A stretch of DNA of 64,000 nucleotides from Vibrio sp. RE88 (GTDB taxonomy: Bacteria; Pseudomonadota; Gammaproteobacteria; Enterobacterales; Vibrionaceae), in the NCBI RefSeq assembly GCF_013113835.1, contig NZ_VTYQ01000004.1:124001-188000 (forward strand), read 5' to 3'. The notes under the pieces are model-generated. The model was not told the DNA's origin, did no database searches, and saw only the letters and a list, made by a program, of their open reading frames with translations. This document shows, piece after piece, positions 51,986-59,746 of the stretch (position 1 is its first letter; each line of letters starts with the position of its first letter). The translations under genes were made by a program, and so were the position numbers.

Positions 51986-52503
51986 GATTGTTCCTGAATG
52001 AGTGTGTTCTGAACGTGTTGCCAGATGGTCATCATTTCTTCACCAAAAAGGTAAAACTGAATATCCAGCTGAGCAAATTGGCTCTCTGTGCATACCGTTA
52101 GCGCAATCTCGGCGGCTTCCTGTAATGGATAACCATAAACGCCGCAAGAAATTGCTGGGAAGGCAATGCTTAGGCACTGATGAGCAAGTGCCAGCTTAAG
52201 CGATTCACGATAGGCAGATTGCAATATTTGTTCAGGATTAGCAACTTGGTGATAAATCGGGCCGACAGTATGAATAACATATTTCGCGCTTAGTTTACCT
52301 GCGATGGTGATTCTTGCTTGGCCTGATGGACAACGTACACCATCAACGGCTTCTATCTGCTGGCAGGCTTTCAGGAGCTCTGAGCCTGCCGCTCTATGGA
52401 TTGCACCATCGACGCCTCCGCCACCCAACATCTTCGGGTTAGCCGCATTGACGATAGCATCTACTTGAGCTTGTGTAATATCTCCGTTGATGAGCGTGAT
52501 CAT
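51982..52503 (-). CDS. Macro-domain ADP-ribose hydrolase (YmdB-like)
   Basis: 173 residues. The ADP-ribose site is IVNAANPKMLGGGGVDGAIHRAAG near the N-terminus, followed by GQARITIAGKLSAKYVIHTVGPIY and SIAFPAISCGVYGYPLQEAAEIAL. This matches the MacroD/YmdB group that removes ADP-ribose or O-acetyl groups from it. It starts 5 bases after the dehydrogenase gene. A link with the distant ART gene is not supported by position. Confidence 0.9.
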   Translation of the reverse strand: MITLINGDITQAQVDAIVNAANPKMLGGGGVDGAIHRAAGSELLKACQQIEAVDGVRCPSGQARITIAGKLSAKYVIHTVGPIYHQVANPEQILQSAYRESLKLALAHQCLSIAFPAISCGVYGYPLQEAAEIALTVCTESQFAQLDIQFYLFGEEMMTIWQHVQNTLIQEQS

Positions 52504-52508
52504 GACCG

Positions 52509-53486
52509 TTACTCCAGAATATAGGCGTTGGCGATGTTGCTATAGTCACCTTTAGCGAAGGAGAGGATGTTGTCAAAGGCGTGTTGAAAATAGAGCTCAT
52601 AACTGCCTTGCTCGACGTAGCCTAAGTGGGGTGTTGCCACCACATTGGGTAAACTCAGTAGAGGCTCATTGTCTTGCGTTGCTGGTTCGTACTCAAAAAC
52701 ATCCACCGCGGCTTGTTTGGTTGGAGCCGTAGCTAGTGTCTGATAGAGCGCATTTGGCTCAATGAGTTCAGCCCGACTGATGTTAACCAGCAACGAATCC
52801 GACTTCATTGCGTCTAAATCTTTCTGAGTGACAATGTGTCGTGTTGCATCGTTAAGTCTCAGGTGCAGTGAAATCACATCGCATTGTTCAAAAAAGGTTT
52901 CTCGACTGCTTGCGGCTTGGTAACCCATCTCCACGGCATTTTGTCTGGAGGATTCACTGCCCCAGATCATCACCTGCATTCCGAACACTTCAGCGTATTT
53001 AGCAATGCGTTGTCCGATTTTACCAAAGCCCCAAATGCCAAGGGTTTGTCCATTTAGTGTTCGCCCTAATTTAGGCTGTCCAGATTGTTGCCAGTGCCCT
53101 TGCTTGAACTGCTCGAGGTAAGCAGGAATATGGCGACTGGCTGCCATAATTAATGCCCAACACAACTCAGACGGAGCAATAGGGGAACCAATGCCTTCGG
53201 CAACGGCCACTTGATGCTGATCGCAATCCGTTAGGTTAAGGTGATTGCTGATTTTTCCGGTCTGGCTGATGAGTTTTAGGTTTGGCAGGTTTTTAAGTAG
53301 ATTCGGTGTGATGATGGTGCGCTCTCGAATCAGCACTAGTACTTCAAACGGTTGTAGCTGTTCGATCAGTTGACTCTCGTTTGAGGGGATGTCGGAAAAA
53401 ACAGTGACCTCATGGTCATTCAGCTTTTTATAACACTCTAAGTGACGAACTTGATCTTGATAGTCATCCAATATTGCAATACGCAC
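52509..53486 (-). CDS. D-2-hydroxyacid dehydrogenase family protein
   Basis: 325 residues. NAD-binding motif GIWGFGKIGQRIAKYAEVFGM, catalytic Arg in LLVNISRAELIEP and catalytic His in VVATPHLGYVEQGSYE. The N-terminal half is shorter than in SerA. It reduces or oxidises 2-keto/2-hydroxy acids; the substrate is not known. It heads the packed operon that continues to Rof, 68 bases after the VOC gene. Confidence 0.87.
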   Translation of the reverse strand: MRIAILDDYQDQVRHLECYKKLNDHEVTVFSDIPSNESQLIEQLQPFEVLVLIRERTIITPNLLKNLPNLKLISQTGKISNHLNLTDCDQHQVAVAEGIGSPIAPSELCWALIMAASRHIPAYLEQFKQGHWQQSGQPKLGRTLNGQTLGIWGFGKIGQRIAKYAEVFGMQVMIWGSESSRQNAVEMGYQAASSRETFFEQCDVISLHLRLNDATRHIVTQKDLDAMKSDSLLVNISRAELIEPNALYQTLATAPTKQAAVDVFEYEPATQDNEPLLSLPNVVATPHLGYVEQGSYELYFQHAFDNILSFAKGDYSNIANAYILE

Positions 53487-53554
53487 AGCACAGTCCTTTT
53501 AACCAATGAGGTGCATATATTAAAAGAGATGATAGAAGAAATGTAGCGATAGTG

Positions 53555-53962
53555 TTAAGTCAATATTTGCGCTTTGAGCTCGACCACATTTCCTTCTGGA
53601 TCATGAACATATATTGAGCGACCAAAGCCTTGAGCACCGTAGCGTTCTGCAAAGGGGTGATAGGTGAGGCCCCATTGGTCGAGATAGTTAAGCAGATTGT
53701 TTTCTTCTAGTGGCGCGATTTGAAGGCAGAAGTGATCGACATTGCGACCATTCTGGCTGGGCGCTTTACCACCCAGTTTACCCAGCTCACTATCGACGCA
53801 AACTAAGTCAATGATGGCGCTGCCTGCGCGAAGTTGTGTTAAGCCAAGTTCTGGAAGCTCACGTTCGATGGGGCAGTGGAGAATATCTCGATAGAAGTGA
53901 AGCATACCTTTGAGATTACTCGTGCGTAGAACGATATGATCTAACCCTGTCACTTCAATCAT
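53555..53962 (-). CDS. VOC-family (glyoxalase/dioxygenase fold) protein
   Basis: 135 residues: TGLDHIVLRTSNLKGMLHFYRDILHCPIERELPELGLTQLRAG, then NVDHFCLQIAP, then GRSIYVHDPEGNVVELK. The metal ligands are H in DHIV, E in ..RELPE, H in NVDHF and E in NVVELK, the pattern of type I VOC enzymes. Catalytic role not certain. Follows the exporter gene by 18 bases. Confidence 0.83.
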   Translation of the reverse strand: MIEVTGLDHIVLRTSNLKGMLHFYRDILHCPIERELPELGLTQLRAGSAIIDLVCVDSELGKLGGKAPSQNGRNVDHFCLQIAPLEENNLLNYLDQWGLTYHPFAERYGAQGFGRSIYVHDPEGNVVELKAQILT

Positions 53963-53980
53963 GTTGGTGACTCCCTAAAA

Positions 53981-54577
53981 TCAGAATACTAAGTTATACG
54001 CTAGCACAAGCATGATGATTCCGATGATCGCTTCGAGTATTTTCCATGACCGAGCATGGCGGAAAGCGGGAATCAGGCGTTTAGCGCCATATCCAAGGCT
54101 GAAAAAGAATACAAATGAGGCACTGACGGCTCCAAGAGCAAACTGCAATTTATTCGGCTCGTATTGGGTAGAAATGGAGCCAAGCAATACGACGGTATCC
54201 AGATAGACGTGCGGATTTAGCCAAGTAAAAGCTAGGCACATCAATGCCGTTTTTAAAGCACTTTGTGTTGAATCGCCCGCAGGGTTGAGGGCGTGATTTG
54301 TCGTATAAGCAGAGTACAAGCTGCGCAGACCGTACCAGAGTAAAAACAGGCCACCGCCATAACGGGCGACCAGTTCAATCAAAGGAAATTTCGCAACGAT
54401 TAAGCCAAACCCTGCAACACCAGCAGAAATCAGGATGGCGTCTGAAAGCGAGCAAATCAAACAGACCAAAAACACGTGGTGCTGTTTGATTCCTTGCTTA
54501 AGGACAAACGCATTTTGCGCCCCAATGGCCAAGATTAATGAAAGGCCGAGCGTAAAACCTGCGAGAAACGTACTCAT
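53981..54577 (-). CDS. LysE/ArgO-family amino acid exporter
   Basis: 198 residues, six spans. GFTLGLSLILAIGAQNAFVLKQGIKQHHVFLVCLICSLSDAILISAGVAGFG and FTWLNPHVYLDTVVLLGSIS are the ArgO/LysE hallmarks. It most likely exports arginine or lysine-like amino acids. It starts 8 bases after the DUF924 gene ends. Confidence 0.9.
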   Translation of the reverse strand: MSTFLAGFTLGLSLILAIGAQNAFVLKQGIKQHHVFLVCLICSLSDAILISAGVAGFGLIVAKFPLIELVARYGGGLFLLWYGLRSLYSAYTTNHALNPAGDSTQSALKTALMCLAFTWLNPHVYLDTVVLLGSISTQYEPNKLQFALGAVSASFVFFFSLGYGAKRLIPAFRHARSWKILEAIIGIIMLVLAYNLVF

Positions 54578-54585
54578 TATCGAAG

Positions 54586-55134
54586 CTAGAAGCTAGAGCC
54601 TGGCTGAGTTAGCAATTCAATTTCTTCTGCAGTACTTTCTCTTCCTAGTATCTCGTTTCGATGCGGATAGCGACCAAACCTATCGATGATGACCTTATGT
54701 TTGATCTCGAATTCATAGTTGTTTTCCATGCCCGGTGCTTTGAATAACTCAACGGCACGTTCATGAATCAACAAAGATTCACTGTGCATAAACGGCATGT
54801 AGAGAAAAGACTGCTGTGTCGGCGAAAGCTCGGCATCTTTACCTAATGCGATGGCCTCTTGTGCCAGCGCCAATGCCAGTGGGTCCTGAGCAAAAGCTTT
54901 GGGCGTATTACGATAGACATTACGTGAAAACTGGTCGAGCACAATGACTTCCGCCAGTCGACCAAGAGCGTTGGTACGCCAGCTGTAAAGCTCAGATTGC
55001 GCCGCACGTTGCAATAGGTCACCAAAACGTTGTGTGATCGTATTGTCTAGCTGTTCGCTACTTACAAACCAGTCTTTAGGTTCTAACTCTTCAAACCAAA
55101 ATGACAGTACTTCTTGTGCAGTGATGGGAGTCAT
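54586..55134 (-). CDS. DUF924 family protein
   Basis: 182 residues, all helical. Recognised by EVLSFWFEELEPKDWF, GRLAEVIVLDQFSRNVYRNTPKAFAQDPLALALAQEAI and FLYMPFMHSESLLIHERAVELF. Widespread helical family of unknown function. It is the first gene of the leftward run of close genes. A start at 55134 is supported by its position after an AT-rich promoter-like region. Confidence 0.87.
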   Translation of the reverse strand: MTPITAQEVLSFWFEELEPKDWFVSSEQLDNTITQRFGDLLQRAAQSELYSWRTNALGRLAEVIVLDQFSRNVYRNTPKAFAQDPLALALAQEAIALGKDAELSPTQQSFLYMPFMHSESLLIHERAVELFKAPGMENNYEFEIKHKVIIDRFGRYPHRNEILGRESTAEEIELLTQPGSSF

Positions 55135-55231
55135 GGTGATGTCATCCTTGTATGTGATGGGTTTTCCGTCGAGTTTAATATACGAGAGTGACGGAAAAAT
55201 TTAAACGTTTAATCAGTGAGTTATATTAAGG

Positions 55232-56689
55232 TCAACAGACCCTAGTTACGTGTTGTCTAGATTCGATAACCTGTCGGTGAATCAGTTTGGCCAACAGTTC
55301 GATGCCTTGATGCCATTCCGGAGTATCTTCAAAGTTAGCGGTACTCAAACGGATGCAGTGGCGAAATTGCTCCGCGGTTGCAAATACAGTTCCCGGTAGG
55401 ATGCTGATCTTATGCCTATTACATTCCTTATAGAGGGCGAAGCTGTCCACTGTCTCGGGCAAGGTAAGCCAAACCAGAAAAGACCCTTGTGGTTGAGATA
55501 AGTGGTAACTGTTACGGAGCGCAGTATAGCGGTTTAACGCGGTTGTAAGCAGTAGGCTGAAACGGCGGTTGTTTTGCTGATAGGTACGTTGCATCTTATT
55601 GATATGCTGTCGGTATTTTCCTGTTGATAGAAATTCGCCTACGGCGGATTGAATCAGGTTCAAGCTGCCCATATTGTCACAAATCAGATACTTCTCGATC
55701 TCTGAACGATATTTTCCAGAAAGAATCCAACCGATTCGCAATCTGGAGTCGAGCATCTTTGATAATGAATTTACGTAGATAACCCGATCTTGGTTATCGA
55801 GTGTTTTCAGTGGTAATACGCCACGATCAAATGCCAGTGCACCAAAAACGTCGTCTTCGATAATTGGAATATCTTTAGAAACGTTGAGTAGTTCAATGCG
55901 CCGTTCTTCAGGTATTCGTGACCCCGTCGGGTTAGTGAAATTGGGCGTTATGAGAATCACGGCAATAGGCCATTCCTGAATCGCATTTTCGAGCGCTTTA
56001 GGGTCCATACCATTGCGGGTGCAACTCGGAATCTCGACCACTTTTAGCCCAAGTGATTCCATCAAAAGCAAATTACCAAAGTAGCAGGGGGATTCCACGG
56101 CGACGATGTCTCCGGGTGTGGTTAGAGCGCGAAGTGCAAGACTGATTGCCTGTTGAGCTCCGTGAGTGATAGCTAGATCATTCGGATTGGCTTTGACACC
56201 AAGATCACGGCTGATTTTTGTCAGCTGTTTGATGAGCCTGTCATTGCCCGGAGGCAGTTGATAATGACTCGGCATGTGACTTTGCATTCTGCTATGACGA
56301 CCAATTTCCGCATACAGCGACTTGATGGCTGGAGTCTTAATGTTTGGGTGAGCAGAGCCGGTCGGTAGCAACTCTTTCTCCTCCGGGTAGCTGAGGATCT
56401 CTTTCGACACAGACAGTAAATCGACGGACTGAGGTGGCTGCTGCTGCAATTCCCTTGGTTGGGTAGCTTTAACGCGATAGCCTGATTTGGGTACCGCGTA
56501 AATGAGCTCTTCCGCTTCCATCTCTTGATAGGCGCGAATGACGGTATTTTTGCTGACGTTCAGGTCGGCAACCAGCTGGCGGATCGATGGCAGTTTGTCT
56601 TCAGGTTGATAAATACCATTGTGAATCGCCTGACGAATGTAGTGCTCTACTTGAACAAACTTATTGTCGGCTAATGAATCTGTACCCAT
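55232..56689 (-). CDS. MocR-type regulator (GntR domain fused to aminotransferase)
   Basis: 485 residues. A GntR winged helix (QVEHYIRQAIHNGIYQPEDKLPSIRQLVADLNVSKNTVIRAYQEMEAEELIYAVPKSGYRV) precedes a fold-type I aminotransferase domain (TLEDQ region; YVNSLSKMLDSRLRIGWI holds the PLP lysine). MocR proteins use PLP as sensor to control transport or vitamin genes. It is divergent from the DMT exporter 87 bases away, which is its likely target. Confidence 0.92.
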   Translation of the reverse strand: MGTDSLADNKFVQVEHYIRQAIHNGIYQPEDKLPSIRQLVADLNVSKNTVIRAYQEMEAEELIYAVPKSGYRVKATQPRELQQQPPQSVDLLSVSKEILSYPEEKELLPTGSAHPNIKTPAIKSLYAEIGRHSRMQSHMPSHYQLPPGNDRLIKQLTKISRDLGVKANPNDLAITHGAQQAISLALRALTTPGDIVAVESPCYFGNLLLMESLGLKVVEIPSCTRNGMDPKALENAIQEWPIAVILITPNFTNPTGSRIPEERRIELLNVSKDIPIIEDDVFGALAFDRGVLPLKTLDNQDRVIYVNSLSKMLDSRLRIGWILSGKYRSEIEKYLICDNMGSLNLIQSAVGEFLSTGKYRQHINKMQRTYQQNNRRFSLLLTTALNRYTALRNSYHLSQPQGSFLVWLTLPETVDSFALYKECNRHKISILPGTVFATAEQFRHCIRLSTANFEDTPEWHQGIELLAKLIHRQVIESRQHVTRVC

Positions 56690-56775
56690 TAAAAATACTC
56701 AATCTGTGTCTTTTTGATTTATCTGTCCCTTATTAAAGTAGCGCTAATTGGAGAGAAAAAGCCAGAGGAAATGAC

Positions 56776-57687
56776 ATGTTGGTGAGGTTAATCCCATTTA
56801 TATTTGTGGTGCTTTGGGCATCGGGTTTTGTTGGGGCTAGGTTGGGCCTACAATATTCGGAGCCAGCGACATTACTCACTATTCGCATGTTGGCTAATGT
56901 GGGGTTCTTTTTATTGCTGATTGCTTTACTGCGTCGCGCCATACCCCAAGGTAAGCTGTTTTGGCATAGCTGCGTGGTCGGGGTTTTGATTCATGGCTTC
57001 TACCTAGGTGGCACCTATATTGCGATTGATCTAGGAATGCCGGCGGGGCTGAGCTCTCTTCTGGTCGGCATTCAGCCGATATTAACTGCTATCTTATTAG
57101 TCGCCTTCAGCCGCGAACAATTCAAAGTGTCGCAATGGTTAGGATTAGCTCTGGGGTTTGTCGGTATCAGCTTAGTCTTGATTGGTAAAACTCAATGGCA
57201 GGAGGAAACTCATAAGTTTGCCGCCATCGCGCTGTGTGTGCTGTCGCTGATTGGGATCACTTTGGGTACCTTGTACCAAAAACGCTTTTGCCAAGGGGCT
57301 GATATGGTAGGCAGTGCTATGGTCCAGTATCTGGCAGCAGCTTGTTTATTCCTGCCTTATGCAATGCGTTTTGAGACAATGGAAGTCAACTGGACAACAG
57401 AGTTCATTCTTACGCTTACTTGGCTTGTTGTTGTGTTGTCTTGCGTTGCGATTCTGCTTTTGCTGTATATGGTGGAAAATGGCGCATCGTCGAAAGTGGC
57501 TTCAGTTTTTTATCTTGTGCCTCCAACCACGGCAATCCAAGCATGGCTCGTGTTTGGTGAGTCTTTCGATGGCCTAGGGATGCTAGGGTTTGTGCTGGCA
57601 GCGGCCGCAGTCTACTTGGTGGTTAAGGCTCCAAGCCGACCGTTCATGAGGAAACGCGGTTCTAAGCTAGTAACCACTAATTCTTAA
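56776..57687 (+). CDS. DMT-superfamily EamA-type transporter
   Basis: 303 residues with ten spans in two EamA halves (VVLWASGFVGARLGLQYSEPATLLTIRM and TAIQAWLVFGESFDGLGMLGFVL). MocR divergent regulators typically control such exporters. Exports amino acids or a metabolite. Start at ATG 56776. Confidence 0.88.
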   Translation: MLVRLIPFIFVVLWASGFVGARLGLQYSEPATLLTIRMLANVGFFLLLIALLRRAIPQGKLFWHSCVVGVLIHGFYLGGTYIAIDLGMPAGLSSLLVGIQPILTAILLVAFSREQFKVSQWLGLALGFVGISLVLIGKTQWQEETHKFAAIALCVLSLIGITLGTLYQKRFCQGADMVGSAMVQYLAAACLFLPYAMRFETMEVNWTTEFILTLTWLVVVLSCVAILLLLYMVENGASSKVASVFYLVPPTTAIQAWLVFGESFDGLGMLGFVLAAAAVYLVVKAPSRPFMRKRGSKLVTTNS

Positions 57688-57753
57688 TGGGTATTGGCAT
57701 TGTCTGTAGGCGCATTATACTTCCTGCATTCTTTATGAACGCCGAAGTAAGCG

Positions 57754-58029
57754 ATGAGCAAAAAGCCCGATAGGAAGAGCGCAATGCTATCCATCATTCA
57801 GCAAGTGAAGCAAGAACTGCCTTTATACGCACCGGAGACTTTTGTTTGCGGTTCAAAGGGCAACTGTGTGGGTTGCCCCAAAAAGCTACTGGAGCTAGTT
57901 GATTCTGAACTGACCTATTGGGAGTCGGCGATGGAGCGTGGTATTGCGCCTCAATTCGATGAAATTCGTCGCTTTGGTAAGATGTGCAATGGGGTTCGTA
58001 GAGGGTTACAGCGCAATGGCTTGGTTTAA
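57754..58029 (+). CDS. Small four-cysteine protein of unknown function
   Basis: 91 residues. Cysteines at 32, 38, 41 and 78 in CGSKGNCVGC and KMCNGVRRG, followed by a basic C-terminus. C-x5-C-x2-C with a distant fourth Cys fits an iron-sulfur cluster or zinc site. No family recognised. It stands alone between a transporter and a binding protein. Confidence 0.65.
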   Translation: MSKKPDRKSAMLSIIQQVKQELPLYAPETFVCGSKGNCVGCPKKLLELVDSELTYWESAMERGIAPQFDEIRRFGKMCNGVRRGLQRNGLV

Positions 58030-58102
58030 ATACGCTATTTTTCTTTAGAACTCCCGTTGTGTGGGCTAACTTTATAAAGTACTCACTAACTGGGAGTTTG
58101 TC

Positions 58103-58885
58103 ATGAAGCGAATGTATTCTCTTCTGTCACTACTCATTGCATTGTCTACCTCTTTCTCTTCGGTATCTGTGGCCGGATACTCCGATGACCTACGTGAGCT
58201 GTCATTCTTTACTGAATCTTATCCTCCTGCCAATTACATGGAAGGCGATAAAATTACAGGTTATGCCGTGGAAATCCTCCTTGCCGCAAGCAAAATGGTG
58301 GGGGAAGAAATTGATATGTCACAGGTGACTTTACAACCTTGGGCCCGCTCATACCGCACTGTGCTGACTCATGATGACTCGGTACTGTTTTCGACGACAC
58401 GGTCAGATCATAGAGAAACCTTGTTTAATTGGGTTGGCCCCATAGCTGAGATACAAATCGTCGTTTTGGCGCGAAAAGATGCGGACATTACGATTGAAAG
58501 GCCAATGGACATGGCCAACTACCGTATCGGGGTCATCAGAGATGACATTGGTGAGCAAACCTTGCTGGCAATGGGGTTGCCAAGGAACTCAATGCAAGAA
58601 GCTAACTATGTGACAACGCTTGCTGAGCAGCTAATGAAAAAGCGTATCGATCTTCTTGTTTATGCCCACCGTGCGGCGTTGTGGTGGTCCAAGCAAGCTG
58701 AAGTAGATCCGGATTTGTTCGAAGCGGTTTATGTTGTAAGAGAAGGCCTGATCTATTTCGCATTCAACGTCGGGGTGAAACCTGAAGTACGAGCTAAGCT
58801 GCAAAAGGGTGTGGATATGCTGAAGAGCACCAAAGGTCAGTCAGGAAAGACCTTGTATCAGGAAATTATGGATAAATATGAGTGA
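58103..58885 (+). CDS. Periplasmic substrate-binding-like protein 3 (SBP_bac_3 fold)
   Basis: 260 residues with a signal peptide (SLLIALSTSFSSVSVAGY). It parallels protein 2 (47803) in the stretches ESYPPANYMEGDKITGYAVEILLAASKM, QPWARSYRTV and FSTTRSDHRETLFNWVGPI. GGGAG precedes the ATG. No permease genes are near, so it may be a sensor or an orphan binding protein. Confidence 0.85.
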   Translation: MKRMYSLLSLLIALSTSFSSVSVAGYSDDLRELSFFTESYPPANYMEGDKITGYAVEILLAASKMVGEEIDMSQVTLQPWARSYRTVLTHDDSVLFSTTRSDHRETLFNWVGPIAEIQIVVLARKDADITIERPMDMANYRIGVIRDDIGEQTLLAMGLPRNSMQEANYVTTLAEQLMKKRIDLLVYAHRAALWWSKQAEVDPDLFEAVYVVREGLIYFAFNVGVKPEVRAKLQKGVDMLKSTKGQSGKTLYQEIMDKYE

Positions 58886-58886
58886 T

Positions 58887-58916
58887 AAAAAAGCAGCCAT
58901 CTGGCTGCTTTTTTTA
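58887..58916. terminator. Bidirectional terminator between protein 3 and the gene at 58914
   Basis: AAGCAGCC and GGCTGCTT pair around ATCT, with A and T runs on both sides. It covers the end of the converging gene. Confidence 0.9.
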
Positions 58917-59462
58917 AACTTTGGCGTTCTTGACGAAATAAGGATTATCGAATTTCTTTTGTGGACCCAGCTCTGAAATTACCAGTCTGTTCCACAAGGC
59001 TCGGTCGAATTCGCCTTTTGGGATAGAAGGGTACAAGGTTTCTTCTTCTTCACGGGCGTAGCGAAGAAACTCTTTCTTCTTGATTTGGTTGTACTTACGT
59101 GCAACACGGTTGTGCTTCGAAATCCACTCCAACTTAAAGTTGTTCAACGCAGGCTCAGCTTCTTCAAGCGGCAGGCGAGTCAAATAGATCCGTTTATAAG
59201 ACACTTTTCGATCAAGCATGGTGCGCATAGCAGTCTGGATGTACTTACCATGATTGGTGATCGAGATATCCTCTTTATCGAACAGCGTTACGCTCCAACC
59301 AGATGGAAAAAAGTTAGGCTTACGATATTGCTTATTACGAGTTTCAATCGCCTGATGAATGACCAGATCAGAGGTGCCGTTGAATGTCTGCTGCCATTTG
59401 GCAATACGTATCTGCGTCGCAGTCGGCAAGCGATAGATATGAGTAAACTTATCTTGGTCCAT
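58914..59462 (-). CDS. Unrecognised basic protein
   Basis: About 182 residues, soluble, rich in Lys/Arg/Tyr: KFTHIYRLPTATQIRIAKWQQTF, PNFFPSGWSVTLFDKEDI, RMYLTRLPLEEAEPALNNFKL-like KRIYLTRLPLEEAEPALN, and a strongly charged C-terminus (KKKEFLRYAREEEETLYPS). No signal, span or known motif. ATG 59462 is preferred to the start at 59474, which adds only four residues. Its stop lies within the shared terminator. Function unknown. Confidence 0.6.
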   Translation of the reverse strand: MDQDKFTHIYRLPTATQIRIAKWQQTFNGTSDLVIHQAIETRNKQYRKPNFFPSGWSVTLFDKEDISITNHGKYIQTAMRTMLDRKVSYKRIYLTRLPLEEAEPALNNFKLEWISKHNRVARKYNQIKKKEFLRYAREEEETLYPSIPKGEFDRALWNRLVISELGPQKKFDNPYFVKNAKV

Positions 59463-59616
59463 ATGAATACACAAATTGCTTCTAGTTATGAGAGAGCCTA
59501 TTCCAAAGGTAAGAAAACAGAGTTAGGCACTTCGAAATAGGAACAGTGGGATGAGATACGTGCCCACAACACCGACTATCTTAGTGAATTCTTAAACAGG
59601 CTGCCACACTTTATTG

Positions 59617-59705
59617 GTCAATTTTTGGTAAAGACCAACCACGGCTTAAATATGCGTTTTAACAATTATCACTGATATGTATCAGAGTTCGTAGTCATCG
59701 ACTAC
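59617..59705. repeat. Inverted repeats upstream of the Amt-kinase gene
   Basis: Three small inverted repeats lie in the leader: TTGGTC...GACCAA, CTGATA...TATCAG and GTAGTC...GACTAC. They may be an operator or an RNA leader fold. Nothing more can be said. Confidence 0.35.
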
Positions 59706-59746
59706 GCTTACTGATAAGTAGGGAAATAATAACTCTAAAGGTAAGT

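Noticed and set aside
51982..52503. Macro-domain protein as antidote to the ADP-ribosyltransferase
   Set aside because: They are about 5.5 kb apart in different operons. Macro proteins of this kind are common housekeeping genes in bacteria, so nothing links them except the general chemistry.
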